NCBI GenBank assembly: GCA_002410125.1
Contig: DHQH01000105.1
Span: 476-8,723, forward strand
Direction of reading: 5' to 3'
DNA length: 8,248 bases
DNA from: Alphaproteobacteria bacterium UBA5343
Lineage (GTDB): Bacteria > Pseudomonadota > Alphaproteobacteria > RF32 > UBA5343
A program made the translations under genes and the position numbers. Position 1 is the first letter of the stretch, and the number at the start of each line of letters is the position of its first letter. This document shows positions 1 through 5,422 of the stretch, piece by piece. The notes beneath the pieces were generated by a model, which saw only the letters and a list, made by a program, of their open reading frames with translations, did no database searches and had not been told where the DNA came from.

Positions 1-22
1 TGCAAGGCTTTGTTTTTGGTGG
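1..22. repeat. Left copy of 22-bp direct repeat, candidate distal att site
   Basis: These 22 bases are identical to 4381-4402, where they make up the last six bases of tRNA-Val (CCACCA on the minus strand) and the adjoining part of its terminator. Identity stops at base 23, and the sequence beyond is not tRNA-like. An exact match of this length with about 10 G/C bases is unlikely by chance in an AT-rich 8-kb window. The arrangement fits a site-specific integration core. The repeat starts exactly at the window edge, so it may extend further left. Confidence 0.6.
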
Positions 23-62
23 TACATATCCAACTTCTCAAAAAGGACAAATACCTTATTAA
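3..62 (+). CDS. Possible C-terminal tail of a gene entering from the left
   Basis: One plus-strand frame is open from the window edge to a TAA at 60-62 and gives a protein-like tail, QGFVFGGTYPTSQKGQIPY. It would be convergent with the MccF-like gene that ends at 119. Only 19 codons are visible, so an open frame here could be chance, and the first seven codons lie inside the direct repeat, whose second copy is non-coding tRNA/terminator sequence. I do not recognise a family. Confidence 0.2.
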   Translation, partial: QGFVFGGTYPTSQKGQIPY

Positions 63-118
63 TATAAACATTACACACCCCTACAAAATATTGTATTTAT
101 AGTATATTTAAGAAAGTT

Positions 119-1108
119 TTATGCTTTCATTATTTCTATTTTTGGAGTTTTATCAATGAAGCTAATAGCAACATTTCCTCCTATTGGATAAGTTATAATA
201 GGGTTTGTATGACCAAAATCACAATTAGCAATTACTGGAATATCCCTAATAGCTTCTTTGGATTTTACAATTTGTGATAATAATTTCATATCAACCTTTG
301 ATGCTTTTTGAAATCTCCCAACACAAATAGCTTTGACACCAGAAAAATCATTTTGATGTATAATTGACTGTAACAATCTATCAAACAAATTTGCATTACT
401 TTCTTTATCCTCTTCTAAAAAAAGAATTGAATTATCTAATGACAACCTATATTTTGTACCTTGTAGAGAAGTCATACATTTTGCATGCCCCCCAACTAAA
501 CGCCCAAAAAAAATATCACCAACACCACGATTTAACACTTCAAAACCTGAATTATTTATAAAATTCCTATTTTTCTGATCCAAGAACCACATATCATCAC
601 TCCATTCTTTTGAGTATTTTACTTGAAAATAACCATTTTCAAACAAACACTTTATAAAATAATCTAAGGTATAGCCAAAGCCCTTCTCCATACCAAAACT
701 AGAAAAATGAGGACCTGAATAAGTAACTAAATTTGTTTGAGATGTAATAGCATGACATAAACAAGTTATATCTGAATATCCACATAGGATTTTTGGATTC
801 TTTTGTATCATATTATAATCTATTGAATCAATTAATTGATTAGTATTATACCCTCCAATAGCCGTTAATATAGCATCTACAGAATTATCAGAAAATGCTT
901 CATGCAAATCATCTAACCTATCAAAAACTGAAGATGATTCAAAATCGTCAATCTTTTCAGCATTTTTCGAATAGGAAATCGTAATACCAAGTTCTTCAAA
1001 TCTTTTTAATGCAATACTCCTACACTCTTTAGAAATGATAGAAAAACTTCTTGACGGAGCTATAACCCTTATATGTGAACCTTCTTTAATTTTTTTAGGA
1101 TAAATCAT
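119..1108 (-). CDS. S66 family serine carboxypeptidase, MccF-like (LD-carboxypeptidase superfamily)
   Basis: This 329-residue protein is full length for the S66 family. The Ser-Glu-His triad is recognisable: nucleophile Ser112 in CGYSDIT, Glu232 (or 233) in LFLEED, and His300 in CDFGHT. The segment YSGPHFSSFG (130-139), the RLVGGH stretch near 203-208 and the GHTNPIITYPIGG ending resemble MccF and its Gram-positive relatives more than housekeeping LdcA. LdcA trims the murein tetrapeptide in the cytoplasm; MccF cleaves processed microcin C between aspartate and the nucleotide moiety and gives resistance. No signal peptide is seen, so a cytoplasmic location is likely. The ATG at 1108 follows TAGAGGTG with good spacing. 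The gene diverges from the GNAT gene across 174 bases. Family assignment is firm; the MccF-like rather than LdcA-like role is inferred from motif resemblance. Confidence 0.88.
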   Translation of the reverse strand: MIYPKKIKEGSHIRVIAPSRSFSIISKECRSIALKRFEELGITISYSKNAEKIDDFESSSVFDRLDDLHEAFSDNSVDAILTAIGGYNTNQLIDSIDYNMIQKNPKILCGYSDITCLCHAITSQTNLVTYSGPHFSSFGMEKGFGYTLDYFIKCLFENGYFQVKYSKEWSDDMWFLDQKNRNFINNSGFEVLNRGVGDIFFGRLVGGHAKCMTSLQGTKYRLSLDNSILFLEEDKESNANLFDRLLQSIIHQNDFSGVKAICVGRFQKASKVDMKLLSQIVKSKEAIRDIPVIANCDFGHTNPIITYPIGGNVAISFIDKTPKIEIMKA

Positions 1109-1282
1109 TTTACACCTCTATATTATAATTTACCTTTAATTAATTTATTCTAACTAATTAACTTAATTAAATAATTTTATAAAAACACATAAATTACACT
1201 AAAATATAATATTTGATATTTTTTACATATCATGATATTTTATTATTATTAAGTAATCACTTATAATAAAAAAGGAATATTT
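1109..1282. promoter_or_regulatory. Divergent promoter region between the S66 peptidase and GNAT genes
   Basis: This very AT-rich 174-base gap must drive both divergent genes. For the plus-strand GNAT gene, TTGATA at 1213-1218 and TATTTT at 1236-1241 sit 17 bases apart, with the ribosome site AAGGAA (1272-1277) six bases before the ATG. A perfect 12-bp palindrome, ATATCATGATAT (1227-1238), overlaps that -10 and could be an operator. For the minus-strand gene no convincing -35/-10 pair is visible. The motif TTTATTCTA at 1144-1152, 36-44 bases upstream of the peptidase start, also occurs three times at the operon promoter near 4101-4164. Promoter assignments in sequence this AT-rich are weak. 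Confidence 0.35.
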
Positions 1283-1774
1283 ATGAAATTAAAAAAATTA
1301 ACAAACGAATATAATGAAAGTGTAATTAAATTATTTATGAATCTTCCACACAACGAAACAGGATTTCAAAATACATTCTCAGGGAAGACAAAAGAAGAAT
1401 GTATACAATACTTAGAACAACTTGTAGAAAATAGTCTTGGCAAAAACCTTAAGAATGGACATGTACCTCAAACAACCTTTATATTATTTAAAGATGATAC
1501 TGCTATTGGTCTTGGGAGAATTAGACATAAGTTAAATGATTCATTGCTTGCTTGTGGAGGTCATATAGCATATTACATAATACCAGAAGAAAGACAAAAA
1601 GGGTATGGTTCTTTTATGTTTAAAAAACTAATAGAACAATCATTTAAAATGGGAATAGAAAAAATACTAGTAACTTGTGATAAAGATAACTATAAATCAT
1701 TAAAAATGATTAAAAAGCAAAATGGTATACAAGACAATTCAATAAGAACAAATATTCTAAGGTTTTGGATATAA
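1283..1774 (+). CDS. GNAT family N-acetyltransferase
   Basis: This 163-residue protein carries the acetyl-CoA-binding signature of GNAT enzymes: R104-Q-K-G-Y-G109 preceded by the beta strand GGHIAYYIIPEE (92-103). It is followed by VTCDKDNYKSLKMIKKQNG (130-148), in which the Asn136/Ser139 pair and the closing NG match the motif-B helix of the COG3981-type predicted acetyltransferases. The C-terminus ...LRFWI resembles the RYWI end of that group, but the stretch between NG and RFWI looks short, suggesting a small in-frame loss or a compact variant. The acceptor is unknown; GNATs of this size acetylate amines on antibiotics, amino acids or proteins. AAGGAA six bases before the ATG supports the start. 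It is the only plus-strand gene here, and ends nine bases from the kinase-like gene, tail to tail, with no terminator between. Confidence 0.85.
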   Translation: MKLKKLTNEYNESVIKLFMNLPHNETGFQNTFSGKTKEECIQYLEQLVENSLGKNLKNGHVPQTTFILFKDDTAIGLGRIRHKLNDSLLACGGHIAYYIIPEERQKGYGSFMFKKLIEQSFKMGIEKILVTCDKDNYKSLKMIKKQNGIQDNSIRTNILRFWI

Positions 1775-1783
1775 TCTTACAAA

Positions 1784-2368
1784 TTATTTCGATATATTAT
1801 TTTCTTTATTTTTTCTTATTAATTTTGCATTAATATTGTTTATATGTTTAATTATAACATCTGCAGCTTCCGATATTGATAGGTTTGTATTATCTAACAC
1901 TAGTTTATTCGGGTGTTGAAATTCCCAAAGCCCAAGGCTTGATGCTTCATCTACCACTTTTACATCTGTGGCTTTATATTGAGCTGATCGACCTTCTGAT
2001 TGTATTCTTTTCATATTTTCATCCCTTGAACACACAAGCTCTATAGGAACAAATTTAGCATTTCTTTTCATTGCCATTTTTTCAACAGGAGAATACCAAT
2101 CAACTGAGTTTTTATATAATACATTAGTTAAGATAAAATTTTCCTCTGGCTTAGCAATATCTGCTACAGCATCAAGGGCTATATTTCTTATTTTAGTTCT
2201 AAAATCTAAGTGCTTATCATTATTTATATCATCAGATATAGAAAATATAATATTTGATATTAAGTGATTATCTATCAATTTAATTTGTTTCTTTTTACAT
2301 AACTCTTTTGCAACACTCAATTTTCCTGTTCCAGGAAGACCTATAATATAAACAACAGTATTTTTCAT
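1784..2368 (-). CDS. Small P-loop kinase-like NTP-binding protein
   Basis: This 194-residue protein opens with a beta strand and a P-loop, GLPGTGKLS (10-18). The residue after the Walker Lys is Leu, with Ser one position later; as I recall, this GKL(S/T) form is usual in this shikimate-kinase-like AAA-type family rather than a defect. LIDNHLISN (31-39), FILTNVL (78-84), RNAKFVPIELVCSRDE (102-117) and the EGRSAQYKATD segment (125-135) match conserved positions of that family, whose substrate is not established. The frame is open to an upstream ATG at 2401, but I choose the ATG at 2368: TGGAGATG lies just before it, the P-loop then starts near residue 10 as usual, and overlap with the upstream gene is avoided. 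It is the last gene of the operon, 13 bases after the synthetase-like gene. Confidence 0.8.
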   Translation of the reverse strand: MKNTVVYIIGLPGTGKLSVAKELCKKKQIKLIDNHLISNIIFSISDDINNDKHLDFRTKIRNIALDAVADIAKPEENFILTNVLYKNSVDWYSPVEKMAMKRNAKFVPIELVCSRDENMKRIQSEGRSAQYKATDVKVVDEASSLGLWEFQHPNKLVLDNTNLSISEAADVIIKHINNINAKLIRKNKENNISK

Positions 2369-2381
2369 TTTACATCTCCAA

Positions 2382-3365
2382 CTAAAATAAATAATCTTCA
2401 CCTTTTAATCTACTCATAACATGAATATCCCGAATATCATCATGTCTTAAAAGCCAAAGTAGATATCTTTCTATTCCCATTCCAAAACCAGAAGTTAATA
2501 GTGGAAATTTTTCTTTCATAGCAATATACCACATATACTCTTCCTTATTGACATTATGGTCTTCTAATGAATTGATTGTTTCTGTAGATGTAACATTTCT
2601 TTCTCCACATCCCAATACTTCACCAACTCCAAATAGCAAGTCTGCATTTTTTGCAAATTTACCTTCTCTAGCTTGATAAAAAGGAACAGCATCACTATAA
2701 GAATTAGTCAGCCACACAACCCCATTAAAATGAGAGATTAATTCCTGTTCACCCAACCTTGTAATAGAAAAAACACCATCGTCTATTTCATCAAAATATT
2801 TCTCATTTTTACCAAGCAACTTAATTGCATCCTGATAATTGATTCTTGGAAAATTACCATTGAATGATAAAAGGCTCTCTACATGTGATAGGTCAACACT
2901 ACATCCTTCTAAAATTTCTCTCTTATTATAAAAAACATCCTTAGTTATACTATGTACATATTGACCAGCAAAGTTAATAACATCATCTAAATCACCCATG
3001 ATTTCGGCTTCAGAATGAAAAAATTGGTTCAAATGGGTTTTATCAGGATCTTCACCTCTAAATGTAGGCATAATATACCATACACCCTGCCCTCCATACC
3101 TTAACATACATTCCAATTGAAACTGCATAGAATCAGCTAGATAAGTATCTTCATCAAAGAGTTTAACTTTCACAGGCAAACTATCACTTCCTAATCCCAT
3201 TGGACTAGATACAGAACCACATGTAATAGGCATTAAAACAGGTTTTATCCCATTACATGTATAAAATCTATGTGAACTTTCAATAAGCTCTGATGTAAGT
3301 TCAAAAATAGAATTATACCAACTACTTTTAATTTTATCAGATAATACATTATATTTACTTTGCAT
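2382..3365 (-). CDS. Stand-alone class II aminoacyl-tRNA synthetase-like core, AsnRS/AspRS type
   Basis: This 327-residue protein matches the class IIb (Asn/Asp/Lys) catalytic core. Motif 2 is FRGED at 102-106 with HLNQFFHSEAEI at 111-122, motif 3 is GFGMGIERYLLWLL at 293-306, and ADLLFGVGEVLGCGERN (241-257) closely follows the AsnRS signature around the conserved Glu. The N-terminal OB-fold anticodon-binding domain (about 100 residues) is absent: the start is fixed by AGGAG before the ATG, and the preceding gene ends only nine bases upstream. Such trimmed paralogues usually do not charge tRNA in the normal way. Known precedents are the archaeal AsnRS-like asparagine synthetase, EpmA (LysRS-like) and HisZ (HisRS-like). 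Here I infer amino-acid activation as an adenylate, probably Asp or Asn, for amidation or transfer to a small molecule or protein. The ribosome site overlaps the upstream stop codon, so translation is probably coupled. Confidence 0.85.
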   Translation of the reverse strand: MQSKYNVLSDKIKSSWYNSIFELTSELIESSHRFYTCNGIKPVLMPITCGSVSSPMGLGSDSLPVKVKLFDEDTYLADSMQFQLECMLRYGGQGVWYIMPTFRGEDPDKTHLNQFFHSEAEIMGDLDDVINFAGQYVHSITKDVFYNKREILEGCSVDLSHVESLLSFNGNFPRINYQDAIKLLGKNEKYFDEIDDGVFSITRLGEQELISHFNGVVWLTNSYSDAVPFYQAREGKFAKNADLLFGVGEVLGCGERNVTSTETINSLEDHNVNKEEYMWYIAMKEKFPLLTSGFGMGIERYLLWLLRHDDIRDIHVMSRLKGEDYLF

Positions 3366-3374
3366 AAAAAACTC

Positions 3375-4073
3375 CTATTCAGATAAATGATATTTAATAA
3401 ACTTCTGTTCGCAAGGATTACCTTCACATACATACATACTTTTCTTTTTAGGAATTACTATATATGATGCTCTTGTGATTGAAAACTCATGTCTACATAT
3501 TGAACTTATAATGTCACTGTGATTACTTAACAAATCTATTATGTCATCAAACCCATTAACCTCTTCAAGCAATGCTTCAGCATTCAATAACCGTTTGTAA
3601 GAGACACTATCTTTATTTCCTTCAATTTGTAACAATGTAGAATAATTAGTACAGACAAAATGATGTTTATTAGATAGATCTATATATTCAATCTTATCAA
3701 ACATAGCTTCAACTAATATAATATTTTTAGAATCACCTATAAAAATACTTCCGCAAAAATTCTTATTTTTTTTATATTGAGAAATAATATATGAAAGAGC
3801 TTCATTAGCATCACTTGAAAACAATAAAGCATCTTTTCTTACTTTATGAATATTATTAATCATATTCTTTTGTTTTTCTAGCGGCTTTAATGTTAAACCA
3901 ACTATAAATACCCCTTTATTATTCAGCCCTTCATATTTACCACTATCATCACTTAATATAATACCATTCGTACTGTTATGTATTTGTTGATTGATTGGGG
4001 TATTTTTTAAATCTCTATTTTTAAAATAATGAATAATATTATTTTTATCTTTCCAAAAACCAACCGTACACAT
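3375..4073 (-). CDS. N-terminal-nucleophile hydrolase/acyltransferase, C45 (isopenicillin-N acyltransferase)-like
   Basis: The 232-residue protein starts Met-Cys, so removal of Met1 would expose Cys2 as the nucleophile of an Ntn hydrolase. KNRD (18-21), KYEGLNNKGVFIVGLTL (46-62), CTNYS (141-145), SICRHE (191-196), TRASYIVIP (200-208) and EGNPCEQKFIKYHL (217-230) follow the pattern of the C45 acyl-CoA:6-aminopenicillanate acyltransferase group and the wider NRDE/choloylglycine-hydrolase-like fold. Members hydrolyse or transfer acyl groups at amide bonds in small molecules. The substrate cannot be read from the sequence. At 232 residues it is shorter than fungal or C45 enzymes of about 350, nearer the compact bacterial forms. 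It is first in the operon; its ribosome site (AAGAAAG) is weak, but the need for Cys at position 2 fixes the start. No signal peptide is seen. Confidence 0.75.
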   Translation of the reverse strand: MCTVGFWKDKNNIIHYFKNRDLKNTPINQQIHNSTNGIILSDDSGKYEGLNNKGVFIVGLTLKPLEKQKNMINNIHKVRKDALLFSSDANEALSYIISQYKKNKNFCGSIFIGDSKNIILVEAMFDKIEYIDLSNKHHFVCTNYSTLLQIEGNKDSVSYKRLLNAEALLEEVNGFDDIIDLLSNHSDIISSICRHEFSITRASYIVIPKKKSMYVCEGNPCEQKFIKYHLSE

Positions 4074-4100
4074 AACTAATCTTTCTTAAATTAAATAACT

Positions 4101-4166
4101 TAGAATAAAGTAATACATTATTTAAGATATTGTCAAGATTTTATTCTATTATAAATAGAATAAAAT
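4101..4166 (-). promoter_or_regulatory. Promoter and candidate operator of the three-gene operon
   Basis: A perfect -35 box, TTGACA, lies on the minus strand at 4136-4131. The -10 is uncertain: TATTAC (spacing 15) or TACTTT (spacing 18). One base upstream of the -35 is a perfect inverted repeat with 13-bp arms (4138-4150 and 4154-4166) and a 3-base spacer. Each arm holds the 9-mer TTTATTCTA or its complement (4140-4148, 4156-4164), and a third copy, TAGAATAAA at 4101-4109, lies near the expected start of transcription. Sites on both sides of a promoter suggest binding of a dimeric regulator. The regulator gene is not in the window. Confidence 0.5.
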
Positions 4167-4358
4167 AAACTTATATGTCGGGACAAAAAAGAATTTGTAA
4201 AGCATCACTTTTGCCATTATATTACCCATATCGATATAACAAAAAAAGAGAGATTTGGCATAATAGAGAAGTTTAAAAATCATATTTCAAAAAGAAATAC
4301 AGAAGACATATCATAGGTATAAAAACTATAACTATTTGAAAACAGGACTTTAAATAAC
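4167..4358. other. Intergenic stretch, no gene seen
   Basis: About 190 AT-rich bases separate the operon promoter from the tRNA terminator. No frame with a plausible start and ribosome site is present on either strand. The only structure is a perfect 10-bp palindrome, ATATCGATAT (4228-4237), which is short enough to be chance here. Confidence 0.5.
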
Positions 4359-4391
4359 AAAAAAGCCCCGCAATTAACATTGCAAGGCTTT
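4359..4391 (-). terminator. Rho-independent terminator of tRNA-Val
   Basis: The minus-strand RNA forms a 12-pair stem, 4391-4380 with 4373-4362, around a six-base loop, followed by six U (4364-4359). Two of the pairs are G-U wobbles, which on the opposite strand become C-A mismatches, so the hairpin works only in the tRNA's direction. The tRNA-proximal arm lies mostly within the 22-bp repeat and the distal arm outside it. If the repeat is an att core, the distal arm came with the integrated element and restored a terminator with slightly mismatched pairing. Confidence 0.8.
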
Positions 4392-4402
4392 GTTTTTGGT
4401 GG
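4381..4402. repeat. Right copy of 22-bp direct repeat at the tRNA-Val 3' end
   Basis: These bases are identical to 1-22. They cover the last six bases of the tRNA (CCACCA on the minus strand), the A-rich linker and one arm of the terminator hairpin. Integrases of the tyrosine-recombinase class often use tRNA 3' ends, though the shared core usually reaches further into the T-arm than six bases. Confidence 0.65.
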
Positions 4403-4472
4403 GTGATAACAGGCTCGAACTGCTGACCCTCTCGGTGTAAACGAGATGCTCTACCAACTGAGCTAATCACCC
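4397..4472 (-). tRNA. tRNA-Val (anticodon TAC)
   Basis: The minus strand folds into a standard 76-base cloverleaf including encoded CCA. The acceptor arms GGGTGAT (from 4472) and ATCACCC pair fully, with discriminator A at 4400 and CCA at 4399-4397. The D-arm contains GCTCAGTTGGTAGAGC. The anticodon stem TCTCG/CGAGA encloses TTTACAC, giving anticodon TAC for valine, and the T-arm has GTTCGAG. It lies downstream of hupB in the same direction with its own promoter and terminator. A protein reading frame across this stretch is a shadow of the tRNA. Confidence 0.97.
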
Positions 4473-4485
4473 GAAAACTGAAAAC

Positions 4486-4514
4486 TTTATACAATCAAAA
4501 AATCACCCCGTCAA
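4486..4514 (-). promoter_or_regulatory. Promoter of tRNA-Val
   Basis: On the minus strand TTGACG (4514-4509) and TATAAA (4491-4486) are separated by exactly 17 bases, with one mismatch each to the sigma-70 consensus. Transcription would start about seven bases before the mature tRNA 5' end at 4472, leaving a short leader. Just upstream, a perfect 16-bp palindrome of A and T tracts around TCGA (4528-4543) could act as an UP-like element. Confidence 0.7.
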
Positions 4515-4652
4515 GCATAAAAATCACAAAAAATCGATTTTTTTTGTCCCTTTCCTAAAATATCAACCGGTTCAATATGTTATTTATAGATATTTTTTAT
4601 TAAAACACACCTCAGATACTTCTTATTCTATAACTCTCTCCCTATTAAATAG

Positions 4653-4846
4653 GAGACCAAGAATTTTGTGTTATCCAAGATTAGTCGTACAAAAGACAAA
4701 GATTATACCCCAACAAATTGGGTCTGAAGTTTTTTCAAGATGCATTGAATTTATTTTATCTGCAAGGTTATATTAATATATTAACAAACAGAGGAAGCAT
4801 AGCAACGAATGTGAGTTTAGATACTTATGAAGAAAAAAAAGACTAA
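4653..4846 (+). pseudogene. Decayed protein fragment, family not recognised
   Basis: One frame is open for 53 codons from just after a TAG at 4682-4684 to a TAA at 4844-4846. Its second half reads like real protein, including LNLFYLQGYINILTNRG and SLDTYEEKKD, but it has no ATG and no ribosome site. In another frame, 4653-4720 is open and reads SKISRTKDKDYTPTNWV before a stop at 4722. The two pieces could be parts of one former gene joined by a frameshift. I cannot assign a family, and an open frame of this length in AT-rich DNA could still be accidental. Confidence 0.3.
4675..4696. repeat. 22-base motif recurring at the right window edge
   Basis: This stretch matches 8227-8248 at 20 of 22 positions around GATTAGTCGT, and both copies are preceded by GTTATC, with six extra bases intervening in the right copy. 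Both are intergenic. It may be a dispersed repeat or shared remnants of the same sequence. Chance similarity is possible. Confidence 0.3.
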
Positions 4847-4852
4847 GATAAT

Positions 4853-4885
4853 AAAAAAGTGAGGCCGAAAATATCAACCTCACTT
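4853..4885 (-). terminator. Rho-independent terminator of hupB
   Basis: On the minus strand, AAGTGAGG (4885-4878) pairs perfectly with CCTCACTT (4864-4857) across a 13-base loop, and the stem runs into a run of U (4858-4853). It lies 25 bases beyond the hupB stop. There is no T-run on the other strand, so it works only for hupB. Confidence 0.85.
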
Positions 4886-4909
4886 CCTATAACAACTAAT
4901 AGATCTATA

Positions 4910-5182
4910 TTAGTTAACTGTGTCTTTAAGACCTTTACCAGCTTTAAACTTAGGTTGTTTAGAAGCAGGAATTTTAATAGGAGCACCAGTTCTAGGGTTA
5001 CGACCTGTTGAAGCAGCTCTTTTTGTTACAGAAAATGTACCAAAGCCTACTAATCTAACTTCGTCACCTTTTTTTAAAGAACCTGATACTGATTCTGTGA
5101 AAGCGTCTAATGCTTTAGCAGAATCTGTTTTTGAAAGACCAGTTTTTTTTGCGATTGACGCAACTAATTCATTTTTATTCAC
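4910..5182 (-). CDS. hupB: DNA-binding protein HU
   Basis: This 90-residue protein is exactly the usual HU length. It has the N-terminal MNKNELVASIAKKTGLSK helix, the GFGTF turn (46-50), and the beta-arm with R61-N-P-R-T-G66, whose Pro63 intercalates between DNA bases, followed by IPASKQPKFKAGKGLK. HU dimers bend and compact the chromosome and help replication, repair and recombination. The start is GTG at 5182, not ATG. GAGGGAG lies upstream at suitable spacing, and GAGG and CCTC there could pair across GAGT, partly hiding the ribosome site. It follows lon in the same direction, but a strong terminator and 293 bases separate them, so it is transcribed independently. HU and IHF subunits are similar; the GRNPRTG arm and overall sequence favour HU. 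Confidence 0.95.
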   Translation of the reverse strand: MNKNELVASIAKKTGLSKTDSAKALDAFTESVSGSLKKGDEVRLVGFGTFSVTKRAASTGRNPRTGAPIKIPASKQPKFKAGKGLKDTVN

Positions 5183-5217
5183 TGTGAGGACTCCCTCTAT
5201 CTATTGTTATTAACCAA

Positions 5218-5272
5218 TATCAGAACTTGGTCTGATACATATAATTTGAATATCTAAATTAGCTCCTGTCAA
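5218..5272 (-). promoter_or_regulatory. Putative hupB promoter and operator-like inverted repeat
   Basis: A perfect -35 hexamer TTGACA is on the minus strand at 5272-5267, but no good -10 lies 16-18 bases further on (TCAAAT at 17). Downstream, in the likely leader of hupB, TATCAGA (5218-5224) and TCTGATA (5231-5237) form a perfect inverted repeat with a 6-base spacer. This could be an operator or a small leader hairpin. Assignment of the promoter itself is weak. Confidence 0.35.
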
Positions 5273-5368
5273 CAATAATCCAAAGTTTTTCCTAAAAAAC
5301 ACCGAGTTTTCAACAGTTTTAGCGATTCTTGTCTAAAAAAACATCCAAAACCGCCATTTTCCTCATAG

Positions 5369-5377
5369 TTATCCACA
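5369..5377 (+). promoter_or_regulatory. Perfect DnaA box (TTATCCACA)
   Basis: TTATCCACA is the strongest-binding form of the DnaA recognition site. It lies between the lon terminator and hupB, outside coding sequence. A single box can arise by chance or serve for regulation or DnaA titration. No cluster of boxes is seen nearby, so this is not evidence of an origin. Confidence 0.4.
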
Positions 5378-5422
5378 AACTCAACCCTATAAAAAGCTCA
5401 AAACAAACGATTCGTAAAAAAC

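Larger units (their letters stand above)
1..4402. mobile_element. Putative tRNA-Val-anchored genomic island
   Basis: A 4.4-kb block holding five accessory genes is bracketed by exact 22-bp direct repeats at 1-22 and 4381-4402. The right copy coincides with the 3' end of an intact tRNA-Val, the classic target for tyrosine-recombinase elements; the left copy lacks the tRNA body, as attR would. The genes inside are accessory types and look more AT-rich than lon. No integrase, excisionase or mobilisation gene is visible between the repeats, so this would be a decayed, satellite-like or nested element whose recombinase is elsewhere. The island is inferred; the repeats are observed. Confidence 0.4.
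4515..4852. other. Long intergenic stretch between tRNA-Val promoter and hupB terminator
   Basis: This stretch of about 340 bases has no intact gene. It holds an A/T-tract palindrome (4528-4543), an imperfect inverted repeat with arms 4637-4646 and 4648-4656 around one central base and a bulged C, a copy of a 22-base motif (4675-4696) that recurs at the right edge of the window, a small five-pair hairpin (4709-4722) and a decayed open frame (4685-4846). Confidence 0.5.

Noticed and set aside
364..561. Plus-strand open frame inside the S66 peptidase gene
   Set aside because: Antisense shadow of a clearly real gene; no domain or ribosome site.
2369..2401. Upstream ATG extending the P-loop protein by 11 residues
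   Set aside because: No ribosome site and it overlaps the previous gene; the ATG at 2368 has GGAG and puts the P-loop at the usual distance from the N-terminus.
3245..3433. 62-codon minus-strand open frame
   Set aside because: It overlaps the synthetase-like and Ntn-hydrolase genes in a different frame and has no recognisable motifs.
4228..4237. ATATCGATAT palindrome as an operator
   Set aside because: Ten bases, AT-rich, not near a recognisable promoter; likely chance.
4273..4494. 73-codon minus-strand open frame
   Set aside because: It runs straight through the tRNA-Val gene and its terminator; the tRNA cloverleaf explains the sequence.
4709..4722. CCCAA/TTGGG hairpin as a terminator
   Set aside because: Only five pairs, and the nearest T-run starts several bases past the stem; no transcript would need ending there.
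4920..5213. 97-codon plus-strand open frame across hupB
   Set aside because: Antisense to a textbook HU gene; the protein-like look comes from the complementary codons.
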